From assembly GCF_042697365.1 (NCBI RefSeq), contig NZ_CP137605.1: a DNA stretch of 64,000 nt; one strand, given 5' to 3'. Positions 22,201 to 31,199 of the stretch are shown one piece after another. The notes under the pieces were generated by a model. It ran no database searches. It was not told the origin of the DNA and saw only the letters and a program-made list of their open reading frames with translations. Position numbers and translations under genes: made by a program. This stretch comes from Brucella pseudintermedia (GTDB lineage: Bacteria > Pseudomonadota > Alphaproteobacteria > Rhizobiales > Rhizobiaceae). Positions within the stretch are counted from its first letter, which is position 1. Each line of letters begins with the position of its first letter.

Positions 22201-24028
22201 GAACCCGGAACGCTCCGCCATCAAGCAGGTGGCATCGGGCCGTTTCGGCGTGACGACGGAATATCTGGTCAATTCCGACCTGATCCAGATCAAGGTTGCG
22301 CAGGGCGCGAAGCCCGGTGAGGGCGGTCAGTTGCCGGGCCACAAGGTCGATGCCACCATCGCCAAGACCCGTCACTCGACGCCGGGCGTTGGCCTCATTT
22401 CGCCGCCGCCGCACCATGACATCTATTCGATCGAGGACCTGGCGCAGCTCATCTACGACCTGAAAAACGTCAACCCGGCTGCCGATATTTCGGTCAAGCT
22501 GGTATCGGAAGTGGGCGTCGGCACGGTCGCCGCCGGTGTTGCCAAGGCGCGAGCCGATCACATCACCGTGTCGGGATATGATGGCGGCACGGGCGCTTCG
22601 CCGCTGACCTCGCTCAAACATGCCGGTTCCCCTTGGGAAATCGGCCTTGCCGAAACCCACCAGACGCTGGTGCTGAACGGACTGCGCTCCCGCGTGGCGC
22701 TTCAGGTCGATGGCGGTTTGCGGACCGGGCGCGATGTCATCATCGGCGCGCTGCTCGGCGCCGACGAGTTCGGTTTCTCGACCGCTCCGCTGATTGCGGC
22801 TGGCTGCATCATGATGCGCAAGTGCCATCTGAACACCTGTCCGGTGGGCGTGGCGACGCAGGACCCGGTTCTGCGCAAACGCTTCAAGGGCACGCCGGAG
22901 CACGTCATCAACTTCTTCTTCTATCTGGCGGAGGAAGTGCGGGCGCTTTTGGCCGAGATGGGCTTCACCAGGCTGGAACAGATCATCGGCGAGACCGAGC
23001 TTCTGGAAAAGCAGGCAATGATCGACCATTGGAAGGCCAAGGGTCTCGATTTCAGCCGTATCTTCTATAAGCCTGAGGCCGAAAAGCACGAGATTTACTG
23101 GACGGAACGGCAGCATCACCCGATTGAAGATGTTCTTGACCGTAAGCTGATTGCGGAGGCAATGCCAGCGCTGGAAGACCGCCAGCCGGTCAAGATCGAC
23201 GTGGAGATCAAGAATGTTGATCGTTCTGCCGGTGCGATGCTTTCCGGCGAGGTGGCAAAACGCTTCCGCCACAAGGGACTGCCGGAAGACACCATCGCTG
23301 TCACGCTTCGTGGCACGGCTGGCCAGTCCTTCGGCGCGTTTCTGGCTCGCGGCATTTCGTTCGAGCTGATCGGCGACGGCAATGATTATGTGGGCAAGGG
23401 CCTTTCGGGTGGCCGCATCGTCATTCGTCCGCCGGAAGACACGCGCATCGTCGCCGAGGATTCGATTATCGTCGGCAATACCGTTCTCTACGGTGCGCTT
23501 GAAGGCGAGTGCTACTTCCGCGGCGTGGCGGGCGAGCGTTTCGCCGTGCGAAACTCTGGCGCGGTGACGGTCGTTGAAGGCGTGGGCGATCATGGCTGCG
23601 AATATATGACCGGCGGCGTGGTTGTTGTCATCGGGCAGACGGGGCGCAACTTCGCAGCGGGCATGTCGGGCGGTGTTGCCTATGTGCTCGATGAGGAAGG
23701 CGATTTCGCCCAGCGTTGCAACATGGCGATGGTCGAACTGGAGCCGGTGCCGGAAGAAGACGACATTCTGGAAAAGCTGCATCACCATGGCGGCGATCTC
23801 ATGCACAAGGGCCGTGTGGACGTTTCCGCCAACATGACCCATCATGACGAGGAACGTCTGGTGCAGCTGATCGCCAACCATCTGCATTACACGGGCTCGA
23901 CGCGGGCAAAGGACATTCTCGATAATTGGGAGAGCTATCGCCCCAAATTCGTGAAAGTCATGCCTGTCGAATATCGCCGCGCTCTGGAAGAGATGGAGCG
24001 TATGCAGATCGGTGTCGCGGCTGAATAA
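19271..24028 (+). CDS. gltB: Glutamate synthase (NADPH) large subunit
   Basis: The protein has 1585 residues from ATG 19271 (GGAGGGA just upstream; ATG 19277 is an alternative). It makes glutamate from 2-oxoglutarate and glutamine with GltD. The class II amidotransferase domain starts at Cys58 (NEHDACGVGF), so the first 57 residues are a propeptide, longer than usual. The central and FMN domains follow; CIMMRKCHLNTCPVG contributes the 3Fe-4S cluster cysteines. GXGXG beta-helix motifs fill the last 250 residues. The start and the downstream spacing fit an operon with gltD. Very long minus-strand open frames cover this gene but are coding shadows. Confidence 0.97.
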   Translation: MTMTHLTPSVSNVVSHNVQNGTVKAATAAPNRTTRKTKAAGLPAAQGLYDPRNEHDACGVGFIAHMKGKKSHQVVENGLKMLENLTHRGAVGADPLMGDGAGILVQIPDRFFREEMARQGIDLPQPGSYGVGYLFMPRDAALRAHIEEIVKEVIAAEGQTFIGFREVPVDNSSLSKAPDIAATEPFHVQVFIGRNPMLETDDDFERRLFVLRKVISNRIYQENDGDDKGFYVVSMSARTVVYKGMFLAYQVGAYYQDLKDPRFESAVALVHQRFSTNTFPSWRLAHPYRMVAHNGEINTLRGNVNWMAARQASVDSELFGNDISKLWPISYEGQSDTACFDNALEFLHQGGYSLAHAMMMLIPEAWSGNKLMSDERRAFYEYHAALMEPWDGPAAVAFTDGRQIGATLDRNGLRPARYIVTDDDFVILASEAGVLPVEEKKVVKKWRLQPGRMLLIDMEEGRIVSDEEIKSQIAQKHPYKQWLANTQLILEELNPVEPRALRKDVSLLDRQQSFGYTQEDTRILMAPMATTGQEAIGSMGTDTPISAMSDKSKLLYTYFKQNFAQVTNPPIDPIREELVMSLVSFIGPRPNIFDLVGTSRRKRLEVRQPILTNGDLEKIRSIGHTEDRFDTKTLDITYNVGEGAAGMHGAIERLCDRAEAAVHGGYNIVILSDRQVGPDRIPIPALLATAAVHHHLIRKGLRTSVGLVVESGEPREIHHFCCLAGYGAEAINPYLAFDTLLDMHRRREFPPEVDENEVVKRYIKSIGKGMLKVMSKMGISTYQSYCGAQIFDAVGLQSDFVDKFFFGTATSIEGVGLDEIAEETVRRHTDAFGSDPVLLTSLEVGGEYAYRMRGEAHLWSPDAVARLQHAVRTSNPETFTEYTRMLDSKAAQAKTIRGLFDIRFAEERGLKPVSIDEVEPATEIVKRFSTGAMSFGSISREAHTTLARAMNAIGGKSNTGEGGEEPDRFYPLPDGTPNPERSAIKQVASGRFGVTTEYLVNSDLIQIKVAQGAKPGEGGQLPGHKVDATIAKTRHSTPGVGLISPPPHHDIYSIEDLAQLIYDLKNVNPAADISVKLVSEVGVGTVAAGVAKARADHITVSGYDGGTGASPLTSLKHAGSPWEIGLAETHQTLVLNGLRSRVALQVDGGLRTGRDVIIGALLGADEFGFSTAPLIAAGCIMMRKCHLNTCPVGVATQDPVLRKRFKGTPEHVINFFFYLAEEVRALLAEMGFTRLEQIIGETELLEKQAMIDHWKAKGLDFSRIFYKPEAEKHEIYWTERQHHPIEDVLDRKLIAEAMPALEDRQPVKIDVEIKNVDRSAGAMLSGEVAKRFRHKGLPEDTIAVTLRGTAGQSFGAFLARGISFELIGDGNDYVGKGLSGGRIVIRPPEDTRIVAEDSIIVGNTVLYGALEGECYFRGVAGERFAVRNSGAVTVVEGVGDHGCEYMTGGVVVVIGQTGRNFAAGMSGGVAYVLDEEGDFAQRCNMAMVELEPVPEEDDILEKLHHHGGDLMHKGRVDVSANMTHHDEERLVQLIANHLHYTGSTRAKDILDNWESYRPKFVKVMPVEYRRALEEMERMQIGVAAE

Positions 24029-24109
24029 GAGCCATCGTTAAAACGCAGTGCTTGTGCGCCTGGGATGGCGCACGGCACCGCGAGCCTCGCACAGCGAGAG
24101 GAGAATAAT

Positions 24110-25564
24110 ATGGGTAAGGTAACTGGTTTTCTGGAAATCGACCGGCAGGTGGCAAAGTACCAGCCAGCGTCGGATCGTATCCGCCACTTCCGCGAATTCA
24201 CCATTCCAATGACGGATGGCGAAGTGCAGAAGCAGGCAGCGCGCTGCATGGATTGCGGCATTCCATTCTGCCATGGGCCAACGGGCTGCCCCGTGCACAA
24301 CCAGATCCCGGACTGGAACGATCTTGTCTATAACAACAACTGGGATCAGGCGATCCGCAACCTGCATCTGACCAATAATTTCCCGGAATTTACGGGTCGC
24401 ATCTGCCCCGCCCCTTGCGAGGAAGCCTGCACGCTGAACCTTGAAGATATGCCGGTTGCGATCAAGACGGTCGAACAGGCGCTGGGCGACAAGGCTTATG
24501 AGCTCGGCCATATCGTTCCGCAACCGGCCGCCAACAAGACCGGCAAGTCGGTCGCGATCATCGGTTCCGGCCCGGCCGGTCTCGCGGCTGCGCAGCAGCT
24601 TGCGCGCGCCGGTCACATGGTCGATGTCTATGAGCGCGAGAGCCGGCCCGGCGGGTTGCTGCGCTACGGCATTCCCGATTTCAAGATGGAAAAGCACCTC
24701 ATTGACCGCCGCGTGGCGCAAATGGAAGGCGAGGGCGTTCGCTTCCTGTGCGGCGTGAATATCGGCGTGGACAAGCCGTTGCGCGGTCTCCTCGATACTT
24801 ACGATGCCGTGCTTTACAGCGGTGGATCGGAAACCCCGCGTCCGGCGGGCATTCCCGGCGCCGATCTTGAAGGCGTGCACGACGCGATGCCTTATCTGGT
24901 CCAGCAGAACCGTCGCGTGGGGCGCGAAAATATCGAATCCGTTGCCTGGGCTTCGGCTCCGATCCTGGCTGGCGGCAAGCATGTCGTGGTGGTCGGCGGC
25001 GGCGATACGGCCTCGGATTGCGTCGGCACGGCTTTCCGTCAGGGTGCGGTCAACGTCACCCAGCTCGATATCCGTCCGCAGCCGCCGGAAAAGGAAGACA
25101 AGCTCAGCGTCTGGCCCTATTGGGCAACCAAGATGCGCACCTCTTCCAGCCAGGCGGAAGGCGCATCGCGCGAATTTCAGGTGGCGACATTGGAATTCAT
25201 CGGCGAGGACGGGCGTCTGACCCACGTCAAGTGCTGTCAGGTCGATGAAAAGCGCAAGCCGATTGCCGGAACCGAGTTCTTCATCAAGGCCGATCTTGCC
25301 TTCATCGCCATCGGCTTTGCCGGCCCGGCGGAAAACAGCGTGGTCAAGGAACTGGGCGACAAGCTCGATATCGTAACCGACCGTCGCGGCTCCAAGTCGG
25401 TCAAGGCCAATGAGCGGGATTACCGCACCAATGTCGACAAGCTCTATGCCGCAGGCGACGTGCGTCGCGGCCAGTCGCTGGTCGTCTGGGCAATCCGCGA
25501 AGGCCGTCAGGCGGCCCATGCCATCGACGCCGACTTGATGGGCAGCTCTGTCCTGCCTCGTTGA
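24110..25564 (+). CDS. gltD: Glutamate synthase small subunit
   Basis: The protein has 484 residues; GAGAGGAGAATAAT precedes the ATG. It passes electrons from NADPH to the large subunit. The N-terminal Fe-S cysteines (CMDCGIPFCHGPTGC and CPAPCEEAC), the FAD Rossmann motif IIGSGPAGLAAAQQL and the NADPH motif VVVVGGGDTASDC are all present. It follows gltB after 81 bases and is closed by a strong terminator. Confidence 0.97.
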   Translation: MGKVTGFLEIDRQVAKYQPASDRIRHFREFTIPMTDGEVQKQAARCMDCGIPFCHGPTGCPVHNQIPDWNDLVYNNNWDQAIRNLHLTNNFPEFTGRICPAPCEEACTLNLEDMPVAIKTVEQALGDKAYELGHIVPQPAANKTGKSVAIIGSGPAGLAAAQQLARAGHMVDVYERESRPGGLLRYGIPDFKMEKHLIDRRVAQMEGEGVRFLCGVNIGVDKPLRGLLDTYDAVLYSGGSETPRPAGIPGADLEGVHDAMPYLVQQNRRVGRENIESVAWASAPILAGGKHVVVVGGGDTASDCVGTAFRQGAVNVTQLDIRPQPPEKEDKLSVWPYWATKMRTSSSQAEGASREFQVATLEFIGEDGRLTHVKCCQVDEKRKPIAGTEFFIKADLAFIAIGFAGPAENSVVKELGDKLDIVTDRRGSKSVKANERDYRTNVDKLYAAGDVRRGQSLVVWAIREGRQAAHAIDADLMGSSVLPR

Positions 25565-25582
25565 GAGACAAGCGATTAAACT

Positions 25583-25614
25583 GAAAAAGCCCGGAGGAAA
25601 TTCCGGGCTTTTTG
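25583..25614. terminator. Bidirectional terminator after gltD
   Basis: Stem aagcccgga/ttccgggctt flanked by A and T runs on both sides. It serves gltD on the plus strand and can also end the converging permease gene on the minus strand. Confidence 0.85.
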
Positions 25615-25630
25615 CGTTGTGATATCCGGC

Positions 25631-27034
25631 TTAACCTTGGCTTCGCCGTGATTTCATCACCAGATAAGCGACGGCGAGAAGCACGAACCACAGCGGCGTG
25701 ATTTTCAGTGCTGCAGCAGTATCCGGCTTTTGCGCCAGTGCCCACAGAATGAAGGCGAAGAAGGCGAAGACCATCGCGACGGCGGCGCGACCGCCGGGCA
25801 TCTTGAAGGTGGACTTTTCATGCAGGTCCGGGCGCTTGCGGCGATATTGCAGATAAGACGCCAGAATGATTGACCAGATGAAGATGAAAAGCAGCGCCGA
25901 AATAGTCGTCACGATGGTGAAGGCTTCAATGATGCTCTGGCCCGCATAAAGCAGCACCACTCCTGCAAGCAGGAAAACGCACGAGAAGAACAGGGAATTA
26001 ACCGGTACTTTTCGCTTGTTCAGCTTGCCAAGCGCCTTTGGCGCCAGTTTGGAAGTCGCCAGACCGTAGATCATGCGCGAGGTCGAATAGATGCCCGAAT
26101 TGGCGCTCGACGTTGCCGAGGTCAACACGACGAAATTCACCACATGCGCCGCAATGCCAAGACCGGCAAGCGAGAACATGGCGACGAAGGGGCTCGAATT
26201 CGGGTCCACTTGGTCCCACGGAATGACCGTGATGATGACGAACAGCGCCCCGAGATAGAACAGCACCACGCGGATCGGGATGGAGTTGATCGCCTTGGGC
26301 AGATTGCGCACCGGGTCCTTGGTTTCCGCAGCCGCAGTGCCGACGAGTTCAATGCCGACGAAGGCAAAGACCGCGATCTGGAAACCGGCGACGAAGCCAA
26401 GGAAACCGTTGGGGAAGAAGCCGCCATGGTTCCAGAGATGCGCAACCGATGCCTGGCTGCCGTTCGGAAGCGTGAAGCCAGTCGAGAGCATGTAGACGCC
26501 AGCGATAATCAGCGCGACGATGGCCACGATCTTGATGAGGGCGAACCAGAATTCGATTTCACCGAAATTGCGCACGGTTGGCAGATTGAGCGCCAGAAGC
26601 GTGAAGATCAGGCCCAGCGCCGGTATCCAGAGCGCCAGTTCAGGGAACCAGAACGAGACGTAGCCTGAAACGGCAACGACGTCCGCTACACCAGTCACAA
26701 TCCAGCAGAGCCAGTAGGTCCAGCCGGTGAAGAACTGCGCCCATGGCCCCAGATAATCGCCCGCGAAATCCGCAAAGGAGCGATATTCCAGATTGGACAG
26801 CAGGATTTCGCCCAGTGCGCGCATGACGAAGAACAGCATGAAGCCGATCACCGCATAGACGAGCAGGATCGAAGGACCTGCCAGCGAAATCGTCTTTCCC
26901 GAGCCCATGAAAAGGCCGGTGCCGATGGCCCCGCCAATGGCAATCAGCTGAAGGTGCCGGTTGGACAAATTGCGTGCAAGATGGGGTTCCTCCTCCCGAT
27001 GTGGATCGACAGAAGGCTTTGATGCAATATTCAT
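25631..27034 (-). CDS. cycA: Amino-acid permease, D-Ser/D-Ala/Gly (CycA) type
   Basis: The protein has 467 residues and belongs to the amino acid-polyamine-organocation superfamily, AAT branch. The first helix carries LIAIGGAIGTGLFMGSG, the substrate-carboxylate-binding loop. About twelve membrane helices are visible, and GFQIAVFAFVGIELVGTAAAET is the family signature for helix 6. The E. coli homologues CycA and the aromatic-amino-acid permeases are closest. The exact substrate cannot be fixed; the CycA name is the best guess from overall similarity. Confidence 0.75.
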   Translation of the reverse strand: MNIASKPSVDPHREEEPHLARNLSNRHLQLIAIGGAIGTGLFMGSGKTISLAGPSILLVYAVIGFMLFFVMRALGEILLSNLEYRSFADFAGDYLGPWAQFFTGWTYWLCWIVTGVADVVAVSGYVSFWFPELALWIPALGLIFTLLALNLPTVRNFGEIEFWFALIKIVAIVALIIAGVYMLSTGFTLPNGSQASVAHLWNHGGFFPNGFLGFVAGFQIAVFAFVGIELVGTAAAETKDPVRNLPKAINSIPIRVVLFYLGALFVIITVIPWDQVDPNSSPFVAMFSLAGLGIAAHVVNFVVLTSATSSANSGIYSTSRMIYGLATSKLAPKALGKLNKRKVPVNSLFFSCVFLLAGVVLLYAGQSIIEAFTIVTTISALLFIFIWSIILASYLQYRRKRPDLHEKSTFKMPGGRAAVAMVFAFFAFILWALAQKPDTAAALKITPLWFVLLAVAYLVMKSRRSQG

Positions 27035-27259
27035 TCAAATGCCTCTTGTTTTCTGACGGGGGCGCTCAAAGCATCTCGCAATCGCGGGAGTACAGCGCCC
27101 TTCCTGTCCAGCCTTTTTCAGGCAGACGGTGCCTTCTGATAGACGATGCAAACGCCCGTGTGAACAGGGGGGAATGTAGCATTTAGAATTATGTGGACAG
27201 CGAAAATCTTCCCACTATCCGGAAAGTGATAGTTCAATCACGCTGATGCGGCCAAAAAA

Positions 27260-28420
27260 CTAGGGATTTGCGCTCTTCTGCGGCCAGGAAAAATCATCTG
27301 CCCGACCGGGGGACGGCTTGCCGTCATTTCGGGGGAGGCGTGCAGCTTGCGGGCGCGCTGCGAGGTTGCCGCCAAGCAGGACGCCGCTTTCATCCTTGTC
27401 GATATCGCGAATGCTGACCGGCGCTACGCGATCAACCGGCTTTGACGGATCATGCGCGCCTGCTGCGGGCAAGGGCTGATCCTCTTCCTTTGCTCCGCCG
27501 AGATAGGCGCGAAGCGGCTTTTCGGCATAGAAAGCAAGCTTGCGCTTGCCCGCCGAAGTTATGTTGATGCCATCATTCCCGCGAAGGCGCGCGGTCTGGC
27601 CGTTTATATCGAAGCCGGTCTGGGTAAAATTGCCTTCTTCATCGACGAAACCATCCCAGACATCGGCGAATTTGCCCCCTGCCTTTTCCGTAGCGGTGCG
27701 GTGGATTTCGTTGAGCGCCAGCATATCCTGCGACATGCCCTTCGGACGAAAAGGCGGCTGGCCGATCCAGGCGAACGGGACGTGCCGGTCACCGATCACC
27801 TTGATGAAAGCCGCGACGCGCTTCTGGTATTCCTCGTTCCATTCCGGCGACCGGGGCGGCAGGCTCACGCCCTTCTCGGTCATCGCCTGTCTGTCATTCG
27901 CGCCGATCATCACCACGAGGGCAGCAGGCTTCTCCTCATCCAGTATCTTGCCAATATTGCTGGGCCAGTCGAAATGGTCATTGCGGACAAAGCCGGATGA
28001 GCCGTTGATGCGCGATACGACCTTGAGGTCGGGATCCGAAGCGAAGGCAAGGTCAAGCCCTTCGGCAAGACCGTTTCCAATGAAATCTCCGACAACCAGA
28101 ATCTTCTTGGCATCCGGCTTCTTGTCCACCACTTCGACAGCGGGACTCGCCGCCGGCGGCGGCGCCGGACGCGAAGCCGGGGAAGCCGCCTTGGGCCGTT
28201 TCGGTTTGGGCCGCGCGCGCTGCGGCGCGGGCTGCTGGTATTGCCGCTGTGGTTGCGCTTGCCGGGGGCCGAACAACAGATCGAAAAGCGTGCGCGGGCG
28301 CTCCTGCGCAGATGCCGTGGCGATGGCTGAAAACAGAAGCGCTGCGAGAGCGAGCACCGTGCCAGCAGCCTTCACCAGCTTCCGCAATTTTCGACTTTCG
28401 TGCATTCGTCTCGCCTTCAT
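27260..28420 (-). CDS. DUF459/SGNH-fold secreted protein
   Basis: The protein has 386 residues from ATG 28420 (ATG 28405 is an alternative). Residues about 13-38 are a signal peptide ending ASAQ. A Pro/Ala/Gln/Arg-rich linker covers about 40-95. The core (about 105-315) is an SGNH-hydrolase-like fold: VVGDFIGNGLAEGL in block I, then VVMIGANDRQ in block III, and DGINITSAGKRKLA as block V. In block I the usual nucleophile Ser (GDS) is replaced by Phe (GDF), while the later Asn and His-like blocks are kept. I recall GDF in other DUF459 proteins, but am not certain. The protein is probably periplasmic. Confidence 0.75.
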   Translation of the reverse strand: MKARRMHESRKLRKLVKAAGTVLALAALLFSAIATASAQERPRTLFDLLFGPRQAQPQRQYQQPAPQRARPKPKRPKAASPASRPAPPPAASPAVEVVDKKPDAKKILVVGDFIGNGLAEGLDLAFASDPDLKVVSRINGSSGFVRNDHFDWPSNIGKILDEEKPAALVVMIGANDRQAMTEKGVSLPPRSPEWNEEYQKRVAAFIKVIGDRHVPFAWIGQPPFRPKGMSQDMLALNEIHRTATEKAGGKFADVWDGFVDEEGNFTQTGFDINGQTARLRGNDGINITSAGKRKLAFYAEKPLRAYLGGAKEEDQPLPAAGAHDPSKPVDRVAPVSIRDIDKDESGVLLGGNLAARPQAARLPRNDGKPSPGRADDFSWPQKSANP

Positions 28421-28445
28421 GCCTGTATATTAGCTCGACGATGTT

Positions 28446-28484
28446 GAAAAACAAAATGGGCGCACTTCCGTTCAAGTGCGCCCA
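28446..28484 (-). terminator. Rho-independent terminator of the transglycosylase gene
   Basis: On the minus strand the stem TGGGCGCACTT/AAGTGCGCCCA is followed by TTTTGTTTTT. It lies 19 bases beyond the transglycosylase stop. Confidence 0.85.
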
Positions 28485-28502
28485 TTGGATCAATCCGTCA
28501 GC

Positions 28503-29705
28503 TTAACGGCGGCGCAGGACCGACAGAACTTCCTTGCTCGGATGGCCGTCCGGCTGAAGTCCGTTCCGTTGCTGGAAGGCTTCGATGGCCGCGCGCGACG
28601 TGGAGCCGATCTTGCCGTCTATATTGCCGTCATAGTAGCCGAGTGCCTTCAAATGGGTCTGCAACTCCAGCCGTTCGTCCATTGAGATGGGCGTGAACGG
28701 GCGGTTCCAGTCCTGCCGCAGGCCCTGATAGCCACCGATCCGGTCCGCAAGCAGGCCGACGGCCAGCGCATATTTGTCGGCATTATTATAGCGTTTCAAC
28801 ACGAAGAAGTTCTTCGTCATCAGGAAGGCAGGTCCCTGACGGCCGTCCGGCACTTTCAGTGTTGCCTTTTCATTCGGATCGGGGAAGGCGCGTCCATTGG
28901 CCCGGACAATCCCGATCTTCTGCCATTCGGCGATCGAGAGCGAGCCGCTAGGGAACTTGCGTCCCGCTGGAAGCGAAACTTCATAGCCCCAGGTACGGCC
29001 CGGCTGCCAACCATTGCGATGCAATAGATTCGCAGCGGTGCCAAGCGCATCGGGTACCGAGTTCCAGATATCGCGCTTGCCATTGCCGTCCACGTCAACG
29101 GCATAAGCATGATAGCTGGTCGGGATGAATTGTGTGTGCCCAAGCGCACCGGCCCAGGAACCGGAAAGATGGCCGCGGTCGATATCCCCGGTCTGGAGAA
29201 TCTTCATTGCGGCAATAAGCTGTGTGCGGCCATACTTGGCGCGGCGCTGGTCCGCATAGGCAAGCGTGGCGAGCGAACGCACGGCGTCACGCATGACATC
29301 GTCGCGCTTGAGGATTTCGCCGTAATTGCTTTCCATCGACCAGATGGCGAGCAGGATATTGCGATCGACCGAGAAATGCTGCTCGATGCGCTTGAGCCAC
29401 GGCCCCCATTTGCGCGCCATGCTCTGGCCGACTGCGACGGACTGCTCGTTTACCCGGTTATCGATGTAGTTCCAGACGGGCTCGGTAAATTCAGGCTGGT
29501 AGCGGGCCTTTTGCAGGACTACCGGGTCCGGCGCATCCACGCCGCGAAACGCGCGGTCGAACGTGGAGGGCGAAACACCTGCCTTTATGGCGTCAGGACG
29601 GAAGCTGGCGACCCATTGGCGAAATTGCGCATCGGCCAGCGCAGAACCGGTTGTCAGCGTTGAGGCGAGCGCAGCTATCGCAACCGTTGCAGCTTTCAGC
29701 TTCAT
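28503..29705 (-). CDS. Lytic murein transglycosylase, MltB type
   Basis: The protein has 400 residues from ATG 29705, chosen because GGTGAG lies nine bases upstream and a normal signal peptide (MKLKAATVAIAALASTLTTGSALA-DA) begins there; longer starts at 29738 and 29762 exist. Residues about 30-320 are an SLT_2 domain with the catalytic Glu in LAIWSMESNYG and a later GHTQFIPTSYHAYAVD. The last 60 residues are a peptidoglycan-binding domain (LQTHLKALGYYDGNIDGKIGSTSRAAIEAFQQRNGL). It cleaves glycan strands during growth. There is no lipobox, so it is soluble in the periplasm. Confidence 0.9.
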   Translation of the reverse strand: MKLKAATVAIAALASTLTTGSALADAQFRQWVASFRPDAIKAGVSPSTFDRAFRGVDAPDPVVLQKARYQPEFTEPVWNYIDNRVNEQSVAVGQSMARKWGPWLKRIEQHFSVDRNILLAIWSMESNYGEILKRDDVMRDAVRSLATLAYADQRRAKYGRTQLIAAMKILQTGDIDRGHLSGSWAGALGHTQFIPTSYHAYAVDVDGNGKRDIWNSVPDALGTAANLLHRNGWQPGRTWGYEVSLPAGRKFPSGSLSIAEWQKIGIVRANGRAFPDPNEKATLKVPDGRQGPAFLMTKNFFVLKRYNNADKYALAVGLLADRIGGYQGLRQDWNRPFTPISMDERLELQTHLKALGYYDGNIDGKIGSTSRAAIEAFQQRNGLQPDGHPSKEVLSVLRRR

Positions 29706-30114
29706 TGACGGGCTCACCGTGAATGGAAATCGCAGCATTCTGTGTTTCCCTTCTGCAATCAAATTTAGCCGATACCGGCGCGTTTCCCTTCGATTTGGAT
29801 CTGCTTGCTCCGGATTGCATCAAGAAATTAATACCATCCTGTGTTGAATTTGAGCCAGCAGAAAATTCCTAGTCGAATGTTGAACGATCAAATTAGGACC
29901 TTTCGGTTAGCAATTGGTTTACCATGGCCAATCCGGATAAAAATTCGCTGCAAGTTTCCGGAATTTTTGAATCAAGCAAGATTAAGGTCCGGTCATGGAA
30001 TGTGATGGGACCAGCCTCGCAATTTCGTCGTTCCTTAATGAAAACGCCTTATTTGAAATTCAGTCGTTTCAATGCTTTGATAGCAAACCTGAAATAGTGA
30101 AATCGAGGAGAGGA
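29706..30114. other. Intergenic region between mltB-type gene and galU
   Basis: About 400 bases between divergent genes; the stretch near 29820-29990 is AT-rich and probably holds both promoters. I see no gene or structured RNA. Two TTAA-like motifs (near 29908 and 29918) are too weak to call regulatory sites. Confidence 0.4.
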
Positions 30115-31008
30115 ATGAGTTCGATCCGAAAAATTCGCAAGGCCGTGTTCCCTGTCGCAGGTCTTGGCACCCGTTTCCTGCCCGCCACCAAATCGATCCC
30201 GAAAGAAATGCTGACGGTCGTGGACAAGCCCGTCATCCAATATGTAGTCGATGAGGCGCGCGAAGCTGGTATCGAACATCTGATTTTCGTCACCGGACGC
30301 AACAAAGCAGTTATCGAAGACTATTTCGATGCGCAGGTCGAACTCTATTCCACGCTCGCAGAGCGCGGCAAGACGGCGGAACTGGAGCATCTTCAGGATA
30401 TCCAGCCACAGCCGGGAACGACCAGCTTCACCCGCCAGCAGGTGCCGCTCGGCCTTGGCCATGCAGTCTGGTGCGCGCGCGAGCTCGTCGGTGACGAGCC
30501 GTTTGCCTTGCTGCTGCCGGATATGGTCATGCAGTCCAAGAAAGGCTGCCTGAAGGAAATGGTCGAGCTTTACGAAAAGACCGGCGGCAATGTTATTGCC
30601 GTGCAGGAATGCGACCCGGAAGAGGCCCATAAATATGGCATCGTCGGCAAGGGCGAGACCATCGGCAGCGGTTTCGAGATCACCCAGATGGTCGAAAAGC
30701 CCGCCAAGGGAACAGCGCCCTCCAATCTTTATATCAATGGCCGCTATATCCTGCAGCCGGAAATCTTCGAGCTTCTGAGCAAGCAGGAAAAAGGCGCCGG
30801 CAATGAAATCCAGCTGACCGATGCGATGCTCAAGCTTGCCGACGCGCAGAAATTCTTCGGCTTCAACTATCAGGGCCTGACATTCGACTGCGGCTCCAAG
30901 GCCGGCTTTATCGAGGCCAATGTCGCTTTTGCCTTGTGGCGCAACGATATTCGCCCTTCGGTCGAAGGCTCGATTGGCCATCTGCTGAATACCATCAAGC
31001 CAGCCTGA
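30115..31008 (+). CDS. galU: UTP-glucose-1-phosphate uridylyltransferase
   Basis: The protein has 297 residues; CGAGGAGAGGA precedes the ATG. The nucleotide-binding segment KAVFPVAGLGTRFLPATKSIPKEML is diagnostic, and the rest matches bacterial GalU (VIQYVVDEAREAGI, QVPLGLGHAVWCA, MVEKPAKG, LTFDCGSKAGF). It supplies UDP-glucose for lipopolysaccharide, cyclic beta-glucan and exopolysaccharide. In-frame codons before 30115 are probably untranslated. Confidence 0.96.
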   Translation: MSSIRKIRKAVFPVAGLGTRFLPATKSIPKEMLTVVDKPVIQYVVDEAREAGIEHLIFVTGRNKAVIEDYFDAQVELYSTLAERGKTAELEHLQDIQPQPGTTSFTRQQVPLGLGHAVWCARELVGDEPFALLLPDMVMQSKKGCLKEMVELYEKTGGNVIAVQECDPEEAHKYGIVGKGETIGSGFEITQMVEKPAKGTAPSNLYINGRYILQPEIFELLSKQEKGAGNEIQLTDAMLKLADAQKFFGFNYQGLTFDCGSKAGFIEANVAFALWRNDIRPSVEGSIGHLLNTIKPA

Positions 31009-31032
31009 TAAATCCGGCATGGTCTCTGGTCA

Positions 31033-31059
31033 CGCCCCCTGAAAAGGGGGCGTTTTTTT
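31033..31059 (+). terminator. Terminator of galU
   Basis: Stem cgccccct/agggggcg with a GAAA-like loop, followed by TTTTTTT. Clear rho-independent form. Confidence 0.9.
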
Positions 31060-31199
31060 GTGATTGAAGCACTATTTCGTGTAATTTGCTTTTCCGCACG
31101 ACGATGATAGGTAATTTACCTAATATGTAACCCCTAAAAGTGTGAAACAGCTTTTGGGTGCATGGATCAAACGGGCTCCTCCCACAAAAGGAATAAAGC

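Noticed and set aside
21890..23887. 665-residue minus-strand open frame inside gltB (also 20111-21754 and, in gltD, 24038-25519)
   Set aside because: These mirror well-conserved plus-strand coding sequence with high GC at third positions. They lack ribosome sites and have no family-like motifs.
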